From assembly GCA_937894805.1 (NCBI GenBank), contig CALAYR010000039.1, positions 1 to 7,065 on the forward strand: a DNA stretch of 7,065 nt, read 5' to 3'. The number at the start of each line of letters is the position of its first letter. The stretch's first letter is position 1. The notes beneath the pieces are model-generated. The model was not told where the DNA came from, did not search any database, and saw nothing but the letters and a program-made list of their open reading frames with translations. The position numbers and the translations under genes are program-made. This document shows positions 1 through 5,623 of the stretch, piece by piece. Source of the DNA: an uncultured Acidimicrobiaceae bacterium (GTDB lineage: Bacteria; Actinomycetota; Acidimicrobiia; Acidimicrobiales; RAAP-2).

Positions 1-33
1 TGACTGGAGTTCAGACGTGTGCTCTTCCGATCT
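1..33 (+). other. Illumina TruSeq read-2 adapter remnant (not genomic)
   Basis: The first 33 bases begin TGACTGGAGTTCAGACGTGT and end GCTCTTCCGATCT. From memory this is identical to the Illumina TruSeq multiplexing read-2 primer/adapter without its first G. The reductase reading frame runs on into it, so an automatic call would start at the GTG at 17 and add the false residues MCSSDL. Native sequence starts at base 34. An untrimmed adapter at this point also means the contig ends here, so no upstream context can be inferred. Confidence 0.97.
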
Positions 34-562
34 CGGTGAAGTCTTCATCAAGGTGTCTAAGCAGGGCTCGACCCTCGCGGGCGTCATGGATGCCTTCTCG
101 ATTGCGGTCAGCTTGGGTCTCCAGCACGGCGTGCCGCTGTCGACCTACGTACGCAAGTACGCAAACTTGAAGTTCGAACCATCCGGTATGACCGACGACC
201 CCGAGCTGCGTATCGCAACCTCGCTCGTCGACTACATCTTCCGCCGCTTGGCACTCGACTACATGAGCCTCACCGAGCGCGAAGAAGTTGGCGTTCTGTC
301 AACGGCCGAGCGTACGCAGCCCACGCTGCCCGGTGTGGTTGAGCAGTCGACACCAACGGTTGGAATCGAATCATCGGGAACGTTGTTCGAAGCCAAGCCC
401 GTTGAGGTGACCCCGAAGCCAATGGCTTCGATCGAGTCCTCAACCTTGGCTCGCGCTCCGCAGCAGGATGCACCGATGTGCTACTCCTGTGGTGACTCGA
501 TGCAGCGTGCCGGTTCCTGCTATGTCTGCAGCAGCTGTGGCGCAACCAGTGGTTGCAGCTGA
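34..562 (+). CDS. nrdJ: Class II (adenosylcobalamin-dependent) ribonucleotide reductase, C-terminal fragment
   Basis: About 175 native residues of the C-terminus are present; the 5' part is lost at the contig end. NrdJ reduces ribonucleotides to deoxyribonucleotides in the cytoplasm, using adenosylcobalamin as radical source and needing no oxygen. The start of the fragment (KVSKQGSTLAGVMDAFSIAV, then the SLVDYIFRRLALDYM stretch) matches the end of the catalytic barrel of the NrdJ family. A Ser/Thr/Pro/Glu-rich linker of about 60 residues follows. The protein closes with a cysteine-rich tail, CYSCGDSMQ...GSCYVCSSCGATSGCS, holding two CxxC-type pairs and a final GC. In this family the tail binds zinc and carries the redox cysteines that re-reduce the active site. 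The visible region looks intact, with a TGA stop at 560-562 and a strong terminator 15 bases later. Any cobalamin riboswitch would lie upstream, outside the window. Confidence 0.93.
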
Positions 563-577
563 TCCAGCACCTGAATT

Positions 578-616
578 AAGAAACTGCCCCGGCGAAAGCC
601 GGGGCAGTTTCTTTTT
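578..616 (+). terminator. Rho-independent terminator of nrdJ
   Basis: There is a perfect 16-bp inverted repeat (578-593 with 598-613) around a GAAA tetraloop, with a CCCCGGC/GCCGGGG core and a run of T at 612-616. The A-rich left arm (AATTAAGAAA) gives a T-rich tail on the opposite strand, so it could act in both directions. It isolates nrdJ from the membrane-protein gene. Confidence 0.95.
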
Positions 617-718
617 GCGCCCTACCAGCCCAGAGCGCGGTAAAGCGTCACCGCACAAGAAGACCTGGGTCGATGGGAGTCATGAAGTTGGCCGCACTGT
701 GAAAATTTGAGCGATTGT

Positions 719-724
719 TAGGAT
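719..724 (+). promoter_or_regulatory. Candidate -10 box (leaderless-type) of the membrane-protein gene
   Basis: TAGGAT fits the TAnnnT consensus and is preceded by TGT, an extended -10 pattern. It ends exactly 6 nt before the GTG at 731, so transcription could start at or next to the start codon. No convincing -35 box is visible. The same bases include AGGA (720-723), 7 nt before GTG, which could instead serve as a weak ribosome binding site. The two readings cannot be separated from sequence. Confidence 0.4.
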
Positions 725-730
725 TTGCAG

Positions 731-1306
731 GTGGCACTCAGCGGGCGACAGAGAATGCAGTGTTTTGGTCTCGCGTACTGGGCTCTCGCCGCCATCGAGA
801 TGGTGCTGGTGATTGTCGCGTGGAATACCTCCCTCATCAAGGTTGACAGTGTCATTGGAATATTTATGGTGAATTTCTTGGCGGGATTATGCGGTTTCTC
901 TGCAATATTTATTCTGGGCGCCTATGCGGGCGAGCCATTGCCGAATGACCGACTGTTATTTAACAAGGAGCCCTTCCCTCGTGCGAGTGGCATCCTCGCC
1001 CTTGTTTTTGTTTTGGTCGCAGTCGTGTTACTCGTGAGCACGATCAAGATTGGAATCGCTTCGCACGGTTATTCATCGGCGACGCCAACGGCATCGTGTG
1101 CCGATCGGGTCAGTTACGTGGTGCAGGACGCTAACAGCAAGTGGACTCGCTACAAATGTGTTTCTCATCATGAGTGGCTCCAAGTTGACAAGGCGACATC
1201 CCTGATGATTTCGGCTGGCTCTAGTTTCATTTTGGTCGTCTTTGGAACATGGCACCTAGGCATGTCGATTGCCAAGGGCGGCCGCCAAGACGGAGAAGCA
1301 TGGTAA
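731..1306 (+). CDS. Four-helix membrane protein of unknown function
   Basis: This is a 191-residue protein I do not recognise. Hydrophobic segments lie at about residues 12-32, 43-65, 86-110 and 157-179, which fits a four-span inner-membrane protein. Between the third and fourth spans is a polar loop of about 45 residues with two cysteines (C123 and C143) and several aromatic residues. With both ends in the cytoplasm, as the positive C-terminal segment AKGGRQ suggests, this loop faces outside and could be disulfide-bonded. I chose the GTG at 731 because AGGA lies 7 nt upstream and a TAnnnT box 6 nt upstream. A TTG at 725 is too close to both signals, and the ATG at 755 has no upstream signal and would trim the N-terminus. 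The gene follows the nrdJ terminator and so needs its own promoter. Bases around 850-920 are more AT-rich than the flanking genes. Confidence 0.75.
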   Translation: MALSGRQRMQCFGLAYWALAAIEMVLVIVAWNTSLIKVDSVIGIFMVNFLAGLCGFSAIFILGAYAGEPLPNDRLLFNKEPFPRASGILALVFVLVAVVLLVSTIKIGIASHGYSSATPTASCADRVSYVVQDANSKWTRYKCVSHHEWLQVDKATSLMISAGSSFILVVFGTWHLGMSIAKGGRQDGEAW

Positions 1307-1456
1307 TGCGCACCGCGGTCACCTACTGACCCTGTTTGGGTGATGGGCACCATAAGCGATGGTCTACGAAGGGAACTTCACGCCTCGTGATACAGCGATT
1401 TGTGATGGCTTACAGCATTGAAGCAAATGTCAATTGAGACTCTCGCTTTGAGATAT

Positions 1457-2002
1457 CTAGTCCAACTCAGCCGCGAGTTTTTGTAGTCGACCAATCCGCT
1501 CGTCGTCGGGCCCCAGGTACCTAAGAATTGTCCCGGTAACCGTCGCGACGTCGAGTGAACCAATGGCGACCATCTCCTCGAGATCGACCCAGTCTCGAGA
1601 ACGATTAAACATGCATTTAAATATCGCAAGGTCGGTACAACCGATAAAGGGAACGGAGGCACCCCCAAAGGTCTCGTAGCGCACCCGTGAGGCGACTGAT
1701 TCGTGAAACTCAGTGGTGTTGAGAAAGATGTCGACTGGGACCGATCCCCAATGGAGCCGAACTTGACCGTTGGCCTCGAGACTCGTACGGTCCGCAGAGG
1801 AGATGGTGACGTCATCGGGTAGTGCGTTCGCGAGTAAATCGATCTTTGCCGCGGTGATAAAGACATTGATATCGATGTCGATTGTCCCGCGAGCCTGCTT
1901 GGTGCACCACGCGAGTGCGAGGGCACCTCCAAAAGCGTGAGGTACTTGGTGTCGATCAAGCGCATTGTGCAGTTCGACTATTTTCTTGACAATCGTGCTC
2001 AT
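1457..2002 (-). CDS. AbiEii/MNT-like nucleotidyltransferase, putative toxin of a TA pair
   Basis: The protein has 181 residues. Its N-terminal half carries the DNA-polymerase-beta-type nucleotidyltransferase signature: G25-G26 in HAFGGALALAW, then R38-G-T-I-D42-I-D44 and a third acidic residue, D91, in VPVDIF. These are the usual metal-binding and catalytic positions, and all are present. A later block, K129 in LAIFKCMF with RDW (136-138), D140 and E142-E143, resembles the Lys/Asp motif of AbiEii-like toxins. Characterised relatives transfer nucleotides to RNA (MenT, on tRNA) or are inferred to act with NTP (AbiEii); the target here is unknown. The ATG overlaps the TGA of the upstream regulator as ATGA and has no Shine-Dalgarno of its own, so translation is probably coupled. 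The toxin role is inferred from fold and gene pairing. A housekeeping or antibiotic nucleotidyltransferase is less likely given the XRE partner. Confidence 0.82.
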   Translation of the reverse strand: MSTIVKKIVELHNALDRHQVPHAFGGALALAWCTKQARGTIDIDINVFITAAKIDLLANALPDDVTISSADRTSLEANGQVRLHWGSVPVDIFLNTTEFHESVASRVRYETFGGASVPFIGCTDLAIFKCMFNRSRDWVDLEEMVAIGSLDVATVTGTILRYLGPDDERIGRLQKLAAELD

Positions 2003-2310
2003 GGTGAGGGGAACCGCCTCGTCGTGATCGTCGCTGATGGATTTGAAGGAAACTCGGCGGCCAGGAGGAGTACTTGGGCCAGCTCTTCACCCCGAGCCAG
2101 ACCGTTGTTGTCTCGAATGCGTGAAGTCAAGGTGATGGTCATGTCGAGATTGGTTACCCGAGTGAGTCGTTCAACAGTGTCTAGCGATGGGCTGACGCGC
2201 CCCTGTTCGTAGGCGGAGAGTGTTGAGTGGGACGTGCCGGCGACACTGCCTAGTTGTCTCAAACTCAGCGAACACCGATCCCGAATCTGGCGTACGAGCG
2301 TTACTTTCAT
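1999..2310 (-). CDS. XRE-family HTH protein, putative antitoxin and autorepressor
   Basis: This is a 103-residue protein. Residues 5-55 form an XRE/Cro-type helix-turn-helix: LSLRQLGSVAGTSHSTLSAY spans helix 2 (about 17-24), the turn at G25 and recognition helix 3 (about 28-35), followed by EQGRVSPSLDTVERL. The tail, RGEELAQVLLLAAEFPS and on to a Pro-rich end, is outside the DNA-binding fold and is a candidate partner-binding segment. It is the first gene of a two-gene operon with the nucleotidyltransferase (4-nt overlap). No Shine-Dalgarno precedes the ATG at 2310-2308; instead TACCAT ends 6 nt before it, inside a palindrome, consistent with a leaderless, self-repressed transcript. The antitoxin role is inferred from order, size and neighbour. 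It could also be a plain transcription regulator of the pair. Confidence 0.82.
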   Translation of the reverse strand: MKVTLVRQIRDRCSLSLRQLGSVAGTSHSTLSAYEQGRVSPSLDTVERLTRVTNLDMTITLTSRIRDNNGLARGEELAQVLLLAAEFPSNPSATITTRRFPSP

Positions 2311-2316
2311 GAGTCA

Positions 2317-2322
2317 ATGGTA
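2317..2322 (-). promoter_or_regulatory. Candidate -10 box (leaderless-type) of the XRE/nucleotidyltransferase operon
   Basis: On the minus strand this reads TACCAT, which fits TAnnnT, and it ends 6 nt before the ATG of the XRE gene. There is no Shine-Dalgarno between it and the ATG, and no clear -35 box. It overlaps one arm of the palindrome at 2319-2336. Confidence 0.45.
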
Positions 2323-2336
2323 TCAAATCAGATACC
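2319..2336. promoter_or_regulatory. Palindromic operator candidate for the XRE repressor
   Basis: GGTATC and GATACC are perfect 6-bp inverted arms separated by 6 bp (AAATCA on the plus strand). The site lies 9-26 bp upstream of the XRE start codon and overlaps its probable -10 box, which is where an autorepressor site would be expected. The half-site spacing suits an XRE dimer. It also lies in the divergent spacer with the ABM-fold gene, which it could influence. Confidence 0.6.
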
Positions 2337-2396
2337 TAAAGAGACTTGTGTTTTGGCATAGTCTTCGAACAACCAAAAAGCTCGGCCGGGAGTGTT

Positions 2397-2744
2397 ATGT
2401 CCTATCTCAACGTCTTTCGCTACACCCTTCGAGAGGACTGCGACGTGGCGGCCTATGACGCATTAGCGATCGAAATGTACGGCATGGCCGCCTCGATCGC
2501 GGAGTACGAGTTTGAGAGCATCGAGCGAGTGGCAGAGTCGGAGCGCTCGGGCGTCGTGCTGGAACGCTTCGGATCGCTAGAGGGTGCCAAGCGGTGGGCT
2601 AGGTGTCCCGAACATCGTGCGGCTATGAAGCGTGGCCGTGCCGAGTTCTACGAGTCCTACGCCGGCATGGGTGCCGTGCTGGACCACGAATACAGCTTTG
2701 ACCGTGCTACGAACACGTCGCAACGTTCGACCTTCGCCGACTAG
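2397..2744 (+). CDS. ABM-fold (antibiotic biosynthesis monooxygenase-like) small protein
   Basis: This is a 115-residue protein. The opening YLNVFRYTLREDCDVAAYDA, the middle strand VVLERFGSLEGAKRWA and the closing PEHRAAMKRGRAEFYESYAG match the pattern of small dimeric alpha+beta-barrel (ABM/Dabb-like) proteins. In these, a Trp and a P-E-H-x-x-A helix (here W67 and H73) follow the third strand. Some members oxidise aromatic polyketides or degrade haem, but most are uncharacterised, so a substrate cannot be named. I chose the ATG at 2397 because GGGAG (2388-2392) lies 4 nt upstream and because the conserved fold begins directly after it. A TTG at 2346 would add 17 residues that do not fit the fold. 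The C-terminal segment of about 15 residues (after FDRATN) extends past the domain. The gene is divergent from the XRE operon and ends 6 nt from the convergent hypothetical gene. Confidence 0.78.
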   Translation: MSYLNVFRYTLREDCDVAAYDALAIEMYGMAASIAEYEFESIERVAESERSGVVLERFGSLEGAKRWARCPEHRAAMKRGRAEFYESYAGMGAVLDHEYSFDRATNTSQRSTFAD

Positions 2745-2756
2745 TACCAGCTAGTC
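2739..2756. repeat. Short inverted repeat spanning two convergent stop codons
   Basis: GACTAG and CTAGTC are perfect 6-bp arms with a 6-bp loop (TACCAG). They contain the TAG stop of the ABM-fold gene and, on the other strand, the TAG stop of the hypothetical gene. Only CTTT follows on the plus strand, and no T-run follows on the minus strand. It may be a weak two-way terminator or simply a by-product of two facing TAG codons. Confidence 0.4.
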
Positions 2757-3236
2757 CTTTGGGGTAATGGTGTCGCTGTCAAGTGGGGTGGCGAGGTAGA
2801 GCTCGACCTCAGTGCCCAGAGCCGTCAACTCGCCAATCTGGCGGCCCACGGTGGAGTGCAGGCTCGTCGCGACACCCAGGCGAGCTGGGCGAATTCCTTC
2901 CGCCAGTAACGCTTCTGTGAACGGGAGAAAGTCTCCTGCGGCTAGATCGACACGACCGTCGCCCGGGGAGAAACCACGTTCCATCAGGGCACTGATGCAG
3001 TCAGAATCTTGGGTGACTATTGCGCCAATCATTAAGAGCGCGTCGGAGAGGATTGTCTCGGGCGCCTGGGGGATCAGGTAGGTAACTGGCGTGCTGCAGT
3101 CGGTCAAGTTATGGATAGACCAAACGGCACGACCCCCTTCGTCAAGAAACATGACGTGCGTGGGTTGGGCGCTTCCGGCGTAGTGGTGGGGGCTGGTCGC
3201 GGGGCTGACAAAGATGGTGGCGGTGTGTTCTGACAT
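2751..3236 (-). CDS. Hypothetical protein encoded downstream of the MFS transporter
   Basis: This is a 161-residue protein that I cannot assign to a family. No hydrophobic span long enough for a membrane helix and no signal peptide are visible, so it is probably cytoplasmic. The sequence is mildly acidic, with mixed alpha/beta-like stretches (THVMFLDEGGRAVWSI, TILSDALLMIGAIVT, GTEVELYLATPL) and only two cysteines. It starts 20 nt after the MFS stop codon on the same strand, so the two are probably co-transcribed. No good Shine-Dalgarno precedes the ATG; a CACAAT hexamer 6 nt upstream is a weak match to a leaderless promoter. Reading frame, codon use and tight packing between neighbours support a real gene. 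Its role may relate to the transporter, but nothing in the protein shows this. Confidence 0.7.
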   Translation of the reverse strand: MSEHTATIFVSPATSPHHYAGSAQPTHVMFLDEGGRAVWSIHNLTDCSTPVTYLIPQAPETILSDALLMIGAIVTQDSDCISALMERGFSPGDGRVDLAAGDFLPFTEALLAEGIRPARLGVATSLHSTVGRQIGELTALGTEVELYLATPLDSDTITPKD

Positions 3237-3256
3237 AGTCCCATTGTGCGGGGGAA

Positions 3257-4525
3257 CTATGACATCACCTTGGTGCGACCATCCTCTTCCGGGCTTAGCG
3301 AACGTCGTAATGAGAGGGCGAGGACGCTACCGATAAGGGCCAGGAGTGCCACGCAGAGAGGCCAAAAATCGGCGACTGAGGATCCCAGAAAGAGCCCCGT
3401 GATCATGGGCGAGAGGGTGCTACTGATGGACCAGGTCAGCGAACTGGCGGCGTTGTAGCGCCCGCGGAGATGCTCGGGTGCAATTTCGTTAACGAGTGCC
3501 GGCCCCACGGGCGACCAAGCCGTCTCCCCGACGGCAAAAATAACCATGCCGACGCACATCGATACCAGGGCCACGGTGTGATTGACGTGGGCCGCTGCGA
3601 GCACAATGAACCAAAAGATGGCCCAGAGCACACCGACGCCACTCATGACCCGCGTGCGACTTCGACCATCAATGAAGTTGAGTGCAAAGAGTTGGGCCAC
3701 GACAATGGTCGTGGTATTGAAAAAGAAGATGATGCCAATGTCATGGACGGGCAGTTGCATGCGATCAATCACGAAGAGTGAGAATCCGGCTTCCTGAGAG
3801 CCGTATCCGGCAATCAGGAGGATCAGGGAGGCCAAGACAAAGTGGATCAGCCGGCGATCGCGCAAGACGACGCCCCAGCCATCTCGGCGATGAGACTCCT
3901 CAATGCTCTCCTTCGCGATGGCTTGACCGTAGCGCCAGAAGGTGGCAACAATCAGCCCACCGACTGCCATGACCCCAGCGTTTAAGAGGTAGAGGGTGGA
4001 GAACGACGAGGGGTGGTGAATGTTGACGATTGACGCCGAGGCGAGACCCCCGAAACCGATGCCGAGATTGACAAGCATGAAGTTTAAGCCAAAGGCTCGT
4101 TGAAGCTGTTGGCTGGGCGTGATCCGTGTCAGCAACGTGGCTGCCGGTCCCCAGGAGCCTCCGGCAAAAAGCGCCATGATGACCATCGCGGTTGCCGCCT
4201 CCTTGGTCGTGGAGGCGAATCCCCAAAAAATGAGCCCCACCGTGTCGCCGAAGAGCGAAACCAGCATCGGTCGGACGGGTCCAAAGCGATCAACCAGGGT
4301 GCCCCAGAACGGGCTCGTAGCCAGCTGGATGACTGCACTCAGGCTGAGTAGGGCGGTGGTAAAGCCCAGCGACAGGTGGCGCACGGAGTGGAGATAGACG
4401 ACGAAAAGAGACATCGTTAATCCCTGTCCGAAGGAACTGACGGCCGTCATCACAAAGAATCGCCGCACTGGTCCGACGATCGCCTTTCGAAAATCGTCAG
4501 GAAAGACATTCGAGAGGAGCGACAT
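3257..4525 (-). CDS. Major facilitator superfamily transporter (DHA1-like efflux type)
   Basis: The protein has 422 residues, the usual MFS size, and a twelve-span hydrophobicity pattern in two halves joined by a charged cytoplasmic loop at about residues 199-222 (RYGQAIAKESIEESHRRDGW). MFS motif A is clear after the second span: G75-TLVD79-R80-FG-PVR85. A second-half equivalent appears as NFIDGRSRTR (about 283-292). The segment EIAPEHLRGRYNAASSLTWS before the last spans is typical of proton-driven DHA1 drug or metabolite exporters. The substrate cannot be told from sequence. The ATG at 4525-4523 has no Shine-Dalgarno; TAGCCT on the minus strand (4540-4535) lies 9 nt upstream as a possible -10 box. 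The gene is first in a probable two-gene operon with the hypothetical gene downstream, and is divergent from the GNAT gene across 41 bp. Confidence 0.9.
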   Translation of the reverse strand: MSLLSNVFPDDFRKAIVGPVRRFFVMTAVSSFGQGLTMSLFVVYLHSVRHLSLGFTTALLSLSAVIQLATSPFWGTLVDRFGPVRPMLVSLFGDTVGLIFWGFASTTKEAATAMVIMALFAGGSWGPAATLLTRITPSQQLQRAFGLNFMLVNLGIGFGGLASASIVNIHHPSSFSTLYLLNAGVMAVGGLIVATFWRYGQAIAKESIEESHRRDGWGVVLRDRRLIHFVLASLILLIAGYGSQEAGFSLFVIDRMQLPVHDIGIIFFFNTTTIVVAQLFALNFIDGRSRTRVMSGVGVLWAIFWFIVLAAAHVNHTVALVSMCVGMVIFAVGETAWSPVGPALVNEIAPEHLRGRYNAASSLTWSISSTLSPMITGLFLGSSVADFWPLCVALLALIGSVLALSLRRSLSPEEDGRTKVMS

Positions 4526-4533
4526 AAGGAAAA

Positions 4534-4550
4534 GAGGCTATCTGAGCCTC
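4534..4550. promoter_or_regulatory. Inverted repeat in the MFS/GNAT divergent spacer, operator candidate
   Basis: GAGGCT and AGCCTC are perfect 6-bp arms with a 5-bp centre (ATCTG). The element fills the middle of the 41-bp gap between the two divergent start codons. It overlaps the possible MFS -10 box (TAGCCT on the minus strand) and lies 4 bp before the GNAT -10 box. A regulator bound here could control both genes. No regulator gene is adjacent. Confidence 0.45.
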
Positions 4551-4554
4551 CTTC

Positions 4555-4560
4555 TACACT
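4555..4560 (+). promoter_or_regulatory. Candidate -10 box (leaderless-type) of the GNAT gene
   Basis: TACACT fits TAnnnT and ends 6 nt before the ATG at 4567. The bases between (CCACCT) hold no Shine-Dalgarno, so a leaderless transcript is the simplest reading. No -35 match is evident. Confidence 0.45.
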
Positions 4561-4566
4561 CCACCT

Positions 4567-5583
4567 ATGCCGATTGAGCGCGTGGATGCCCGTAATGAGG
4601 ATCTGTTCATGGAGTGGTTCGGAGTTCTCCAGCGCTCCGAGCTGCAACGTGATGGTGGTCGAGGCGGTGGCTGGCAGCCCGATGAGTGGCGTGCTCGGGC
4701 GCTCGATGAAGACGCACCAAATGTGAAGCACCTCTTCTCGTTGCGGGAGGAGGGAACGGTTGTCGCCGTCGCGGGGGTGGAAATATCCCGCGACGACAAT
4801 CTCCACTCCCTACGCTGCGACCTCTTCGTGGAGCCCGCATCCGTCAGGCGTGGTTTTGGGTCAACACTTCTGGCCTTTGTGGAAGAGTACGGACGGACGC
4901 TGGGACGCTCAGAGCTACTCTTCTTCGTCATCGAGGGTGCAGAGGAAGTTGGCGTTGCGCCAAATCGTTTCTTTGCTCCCCGGCGGGGCTACGACCTCAC
5001 CGACGAAATGGCACGGCGTGACCTGCCCTGGCCTCAACCCGTGGCAACGTTAGAGGCGTTGGTGGAGCAGTGGAGTGCGCCGGCGGCATCGTATGAGTTG
5101 CATCGATGGATTCAATCCACGCCGGATTCACTAGCCGCGCCACTGGCCGATTTGATGTCTCGAATGGGCGTGGAGGCCAATCACGCAGATGTCTTGGTTG
5201 AAGAGGAGCTCTGGAGCGTGGAGCGACTTCGTACGCACGAGCAGACCGTCTACGACATGGGTCGGGACCTGCTCGTCGTGGCGGCCACGCACCGTGAGAC
5301 TGGAGAACTCGCCGGCTACACCGAGCTCACCGTGTCTCGAGACGACCCGTCCACGGCCTATCAGTGGGACACCTTGGTGGCCCGTTCGCATCGAGGTCAC
5401 CGTCTGGGTGGGCTGATGAAGGCCGTCAATCTCCAAGAGTTTGCACGTGCCGGGTACGCCACTTCCAGAATTACGACCTTTAACTCAACGCGGAATCAAC
5501 CAATGATTGACGTCAACGAGGCCCTGGGGGCGACGTTGGCCGGATCAATGGCGATGTGGCGCAAAGACCTCGCAGCCGACTAG
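4567..5583 (+). CDS. Tandem-domain GNAT-family N-acetyltransferase
   Basis: This is a 338-residue protein with two GNAT folds. In the N-terminal domain (about 1-155), the acetyl-CoA-binding motif A is VEPASVRRGFGST (R95-G96-x-G98) after the strand LRCDLF. In the C-terminal domain (about 175-335), motif A is VARSHRGHRLGG (R276-G277-x-R279-x-G281). It is followed by TFNSTRNQPMIDVNEALGA, where N310, N317 and LG form the usual end of the acetyl-CoA site. Both sites keep their glycines; the C-terminal one fits the consensus better, and the N-terminal one may be structural. Two-domain GNATs are common in actinobacteria (MshD and others), but the motifs do not identify this as mycothiol synthase. 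The acceptor is unknown. An antibiotic, amino-acid or small-amine substrate is possible, and divergence from an efflux pump weakly suggests detoxification. Confidence 0.88.
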   Translation: MPIERVDARNEDLFMEWFGVLQRSELQRDGGRGGGWQPDEWRARALDEDAPNVKHLFSLREEGTVVAVAGVEISRDDNLHSLRCDLFVEPASVRRGFGSTLLAFVEEYGRTLGRSELLFFVIEGAEEVGVAPNRFFAPRRGYDLTDEMARRDLPWPQPVATLEALVEQWSAPAASYELHRWIQSTPDSLAAPLADLMSRMGVEANHADVLVEEELWSVERLRTHEQTVYDMGRDLLVVAATHRETGELAGYTELTVSRDDPSTAYQWDTLVARSHRGHRLGGLMKAVNLQEFARAGYATSRITTFNSTRNQPMIDVNEALGATLAGSMAMWRKDLAAD

Positions 5584-5588
5584 GGCCG

Positions 5589-5618
5589 CCGGCACTCGCA
5601 CCGGCACTCGCACTCGCA
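5589..5618. repeat. Short tandem repeat between convergent genes
   Basis: The 12-mer CCGGCACTCGCA occurs twice in direct tandem (5589-5600 and 5601-5612) and is followed by a half unit, CTCGCA (5613-5618). It fills most of the 40-bp gap between the GNAT and acyl-CoA dehydrogenase stop codons. The arms GCCGG (5588-5592) and CCGGC (5601-5605) could form a weak hairpin, but without a T-run. It is probably a small replication-slippage product. Confidence 0.7.
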
Positions 5619-5623
5619 CAGCG

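Noticed and set aside
17..34. GTG start giving a complete 181-residue protein beginning MCSSDL
   Set aside because: The start and first residues come from the Illumina adapter; the gene is truncated at its 5' end.
1307..1456. Possible small RNA or terminator in the gap between the membrane protein and the nucleotidyltransferase
   Set aside because: Only short 4-5 bp stems are found, with no T-run and no tRNA-like cloverleaf.
1378..1965. A 195-residue minus-strand open frame, longer than the nucleotidyltransferase it overlaps
   Set aside because: It is rich in Ser, Arg and Pro with no recognisable fold, lies in another frame of the same strand, and the overlapping frame carries a complete catalytic motif set.
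2346..2396. TTG start extending the ABM-fold protein by 17 residues
   Set aside because: The extension does not fit the fold, and the ATG at 2397 has a GGGAG sequence upstream and begins right at the first conserved strand.
3470..3781. Plus-strand open frame inside the MFS gene, and similar plus-strand frames around 4100-4397
   Set aside because: These are antisense shadows of the transporter with charged, low-complexity translations and no start signals.
4567..5583. Assignment of the tandem GNAT as mycothiol synthase (MshD)
   Set aside because: Size and domain count fit, but the C-terminal motif (NSTRNQPMIDVNEALGA) differs from the MshD pattern I know, so only the superfamily can be claimed.
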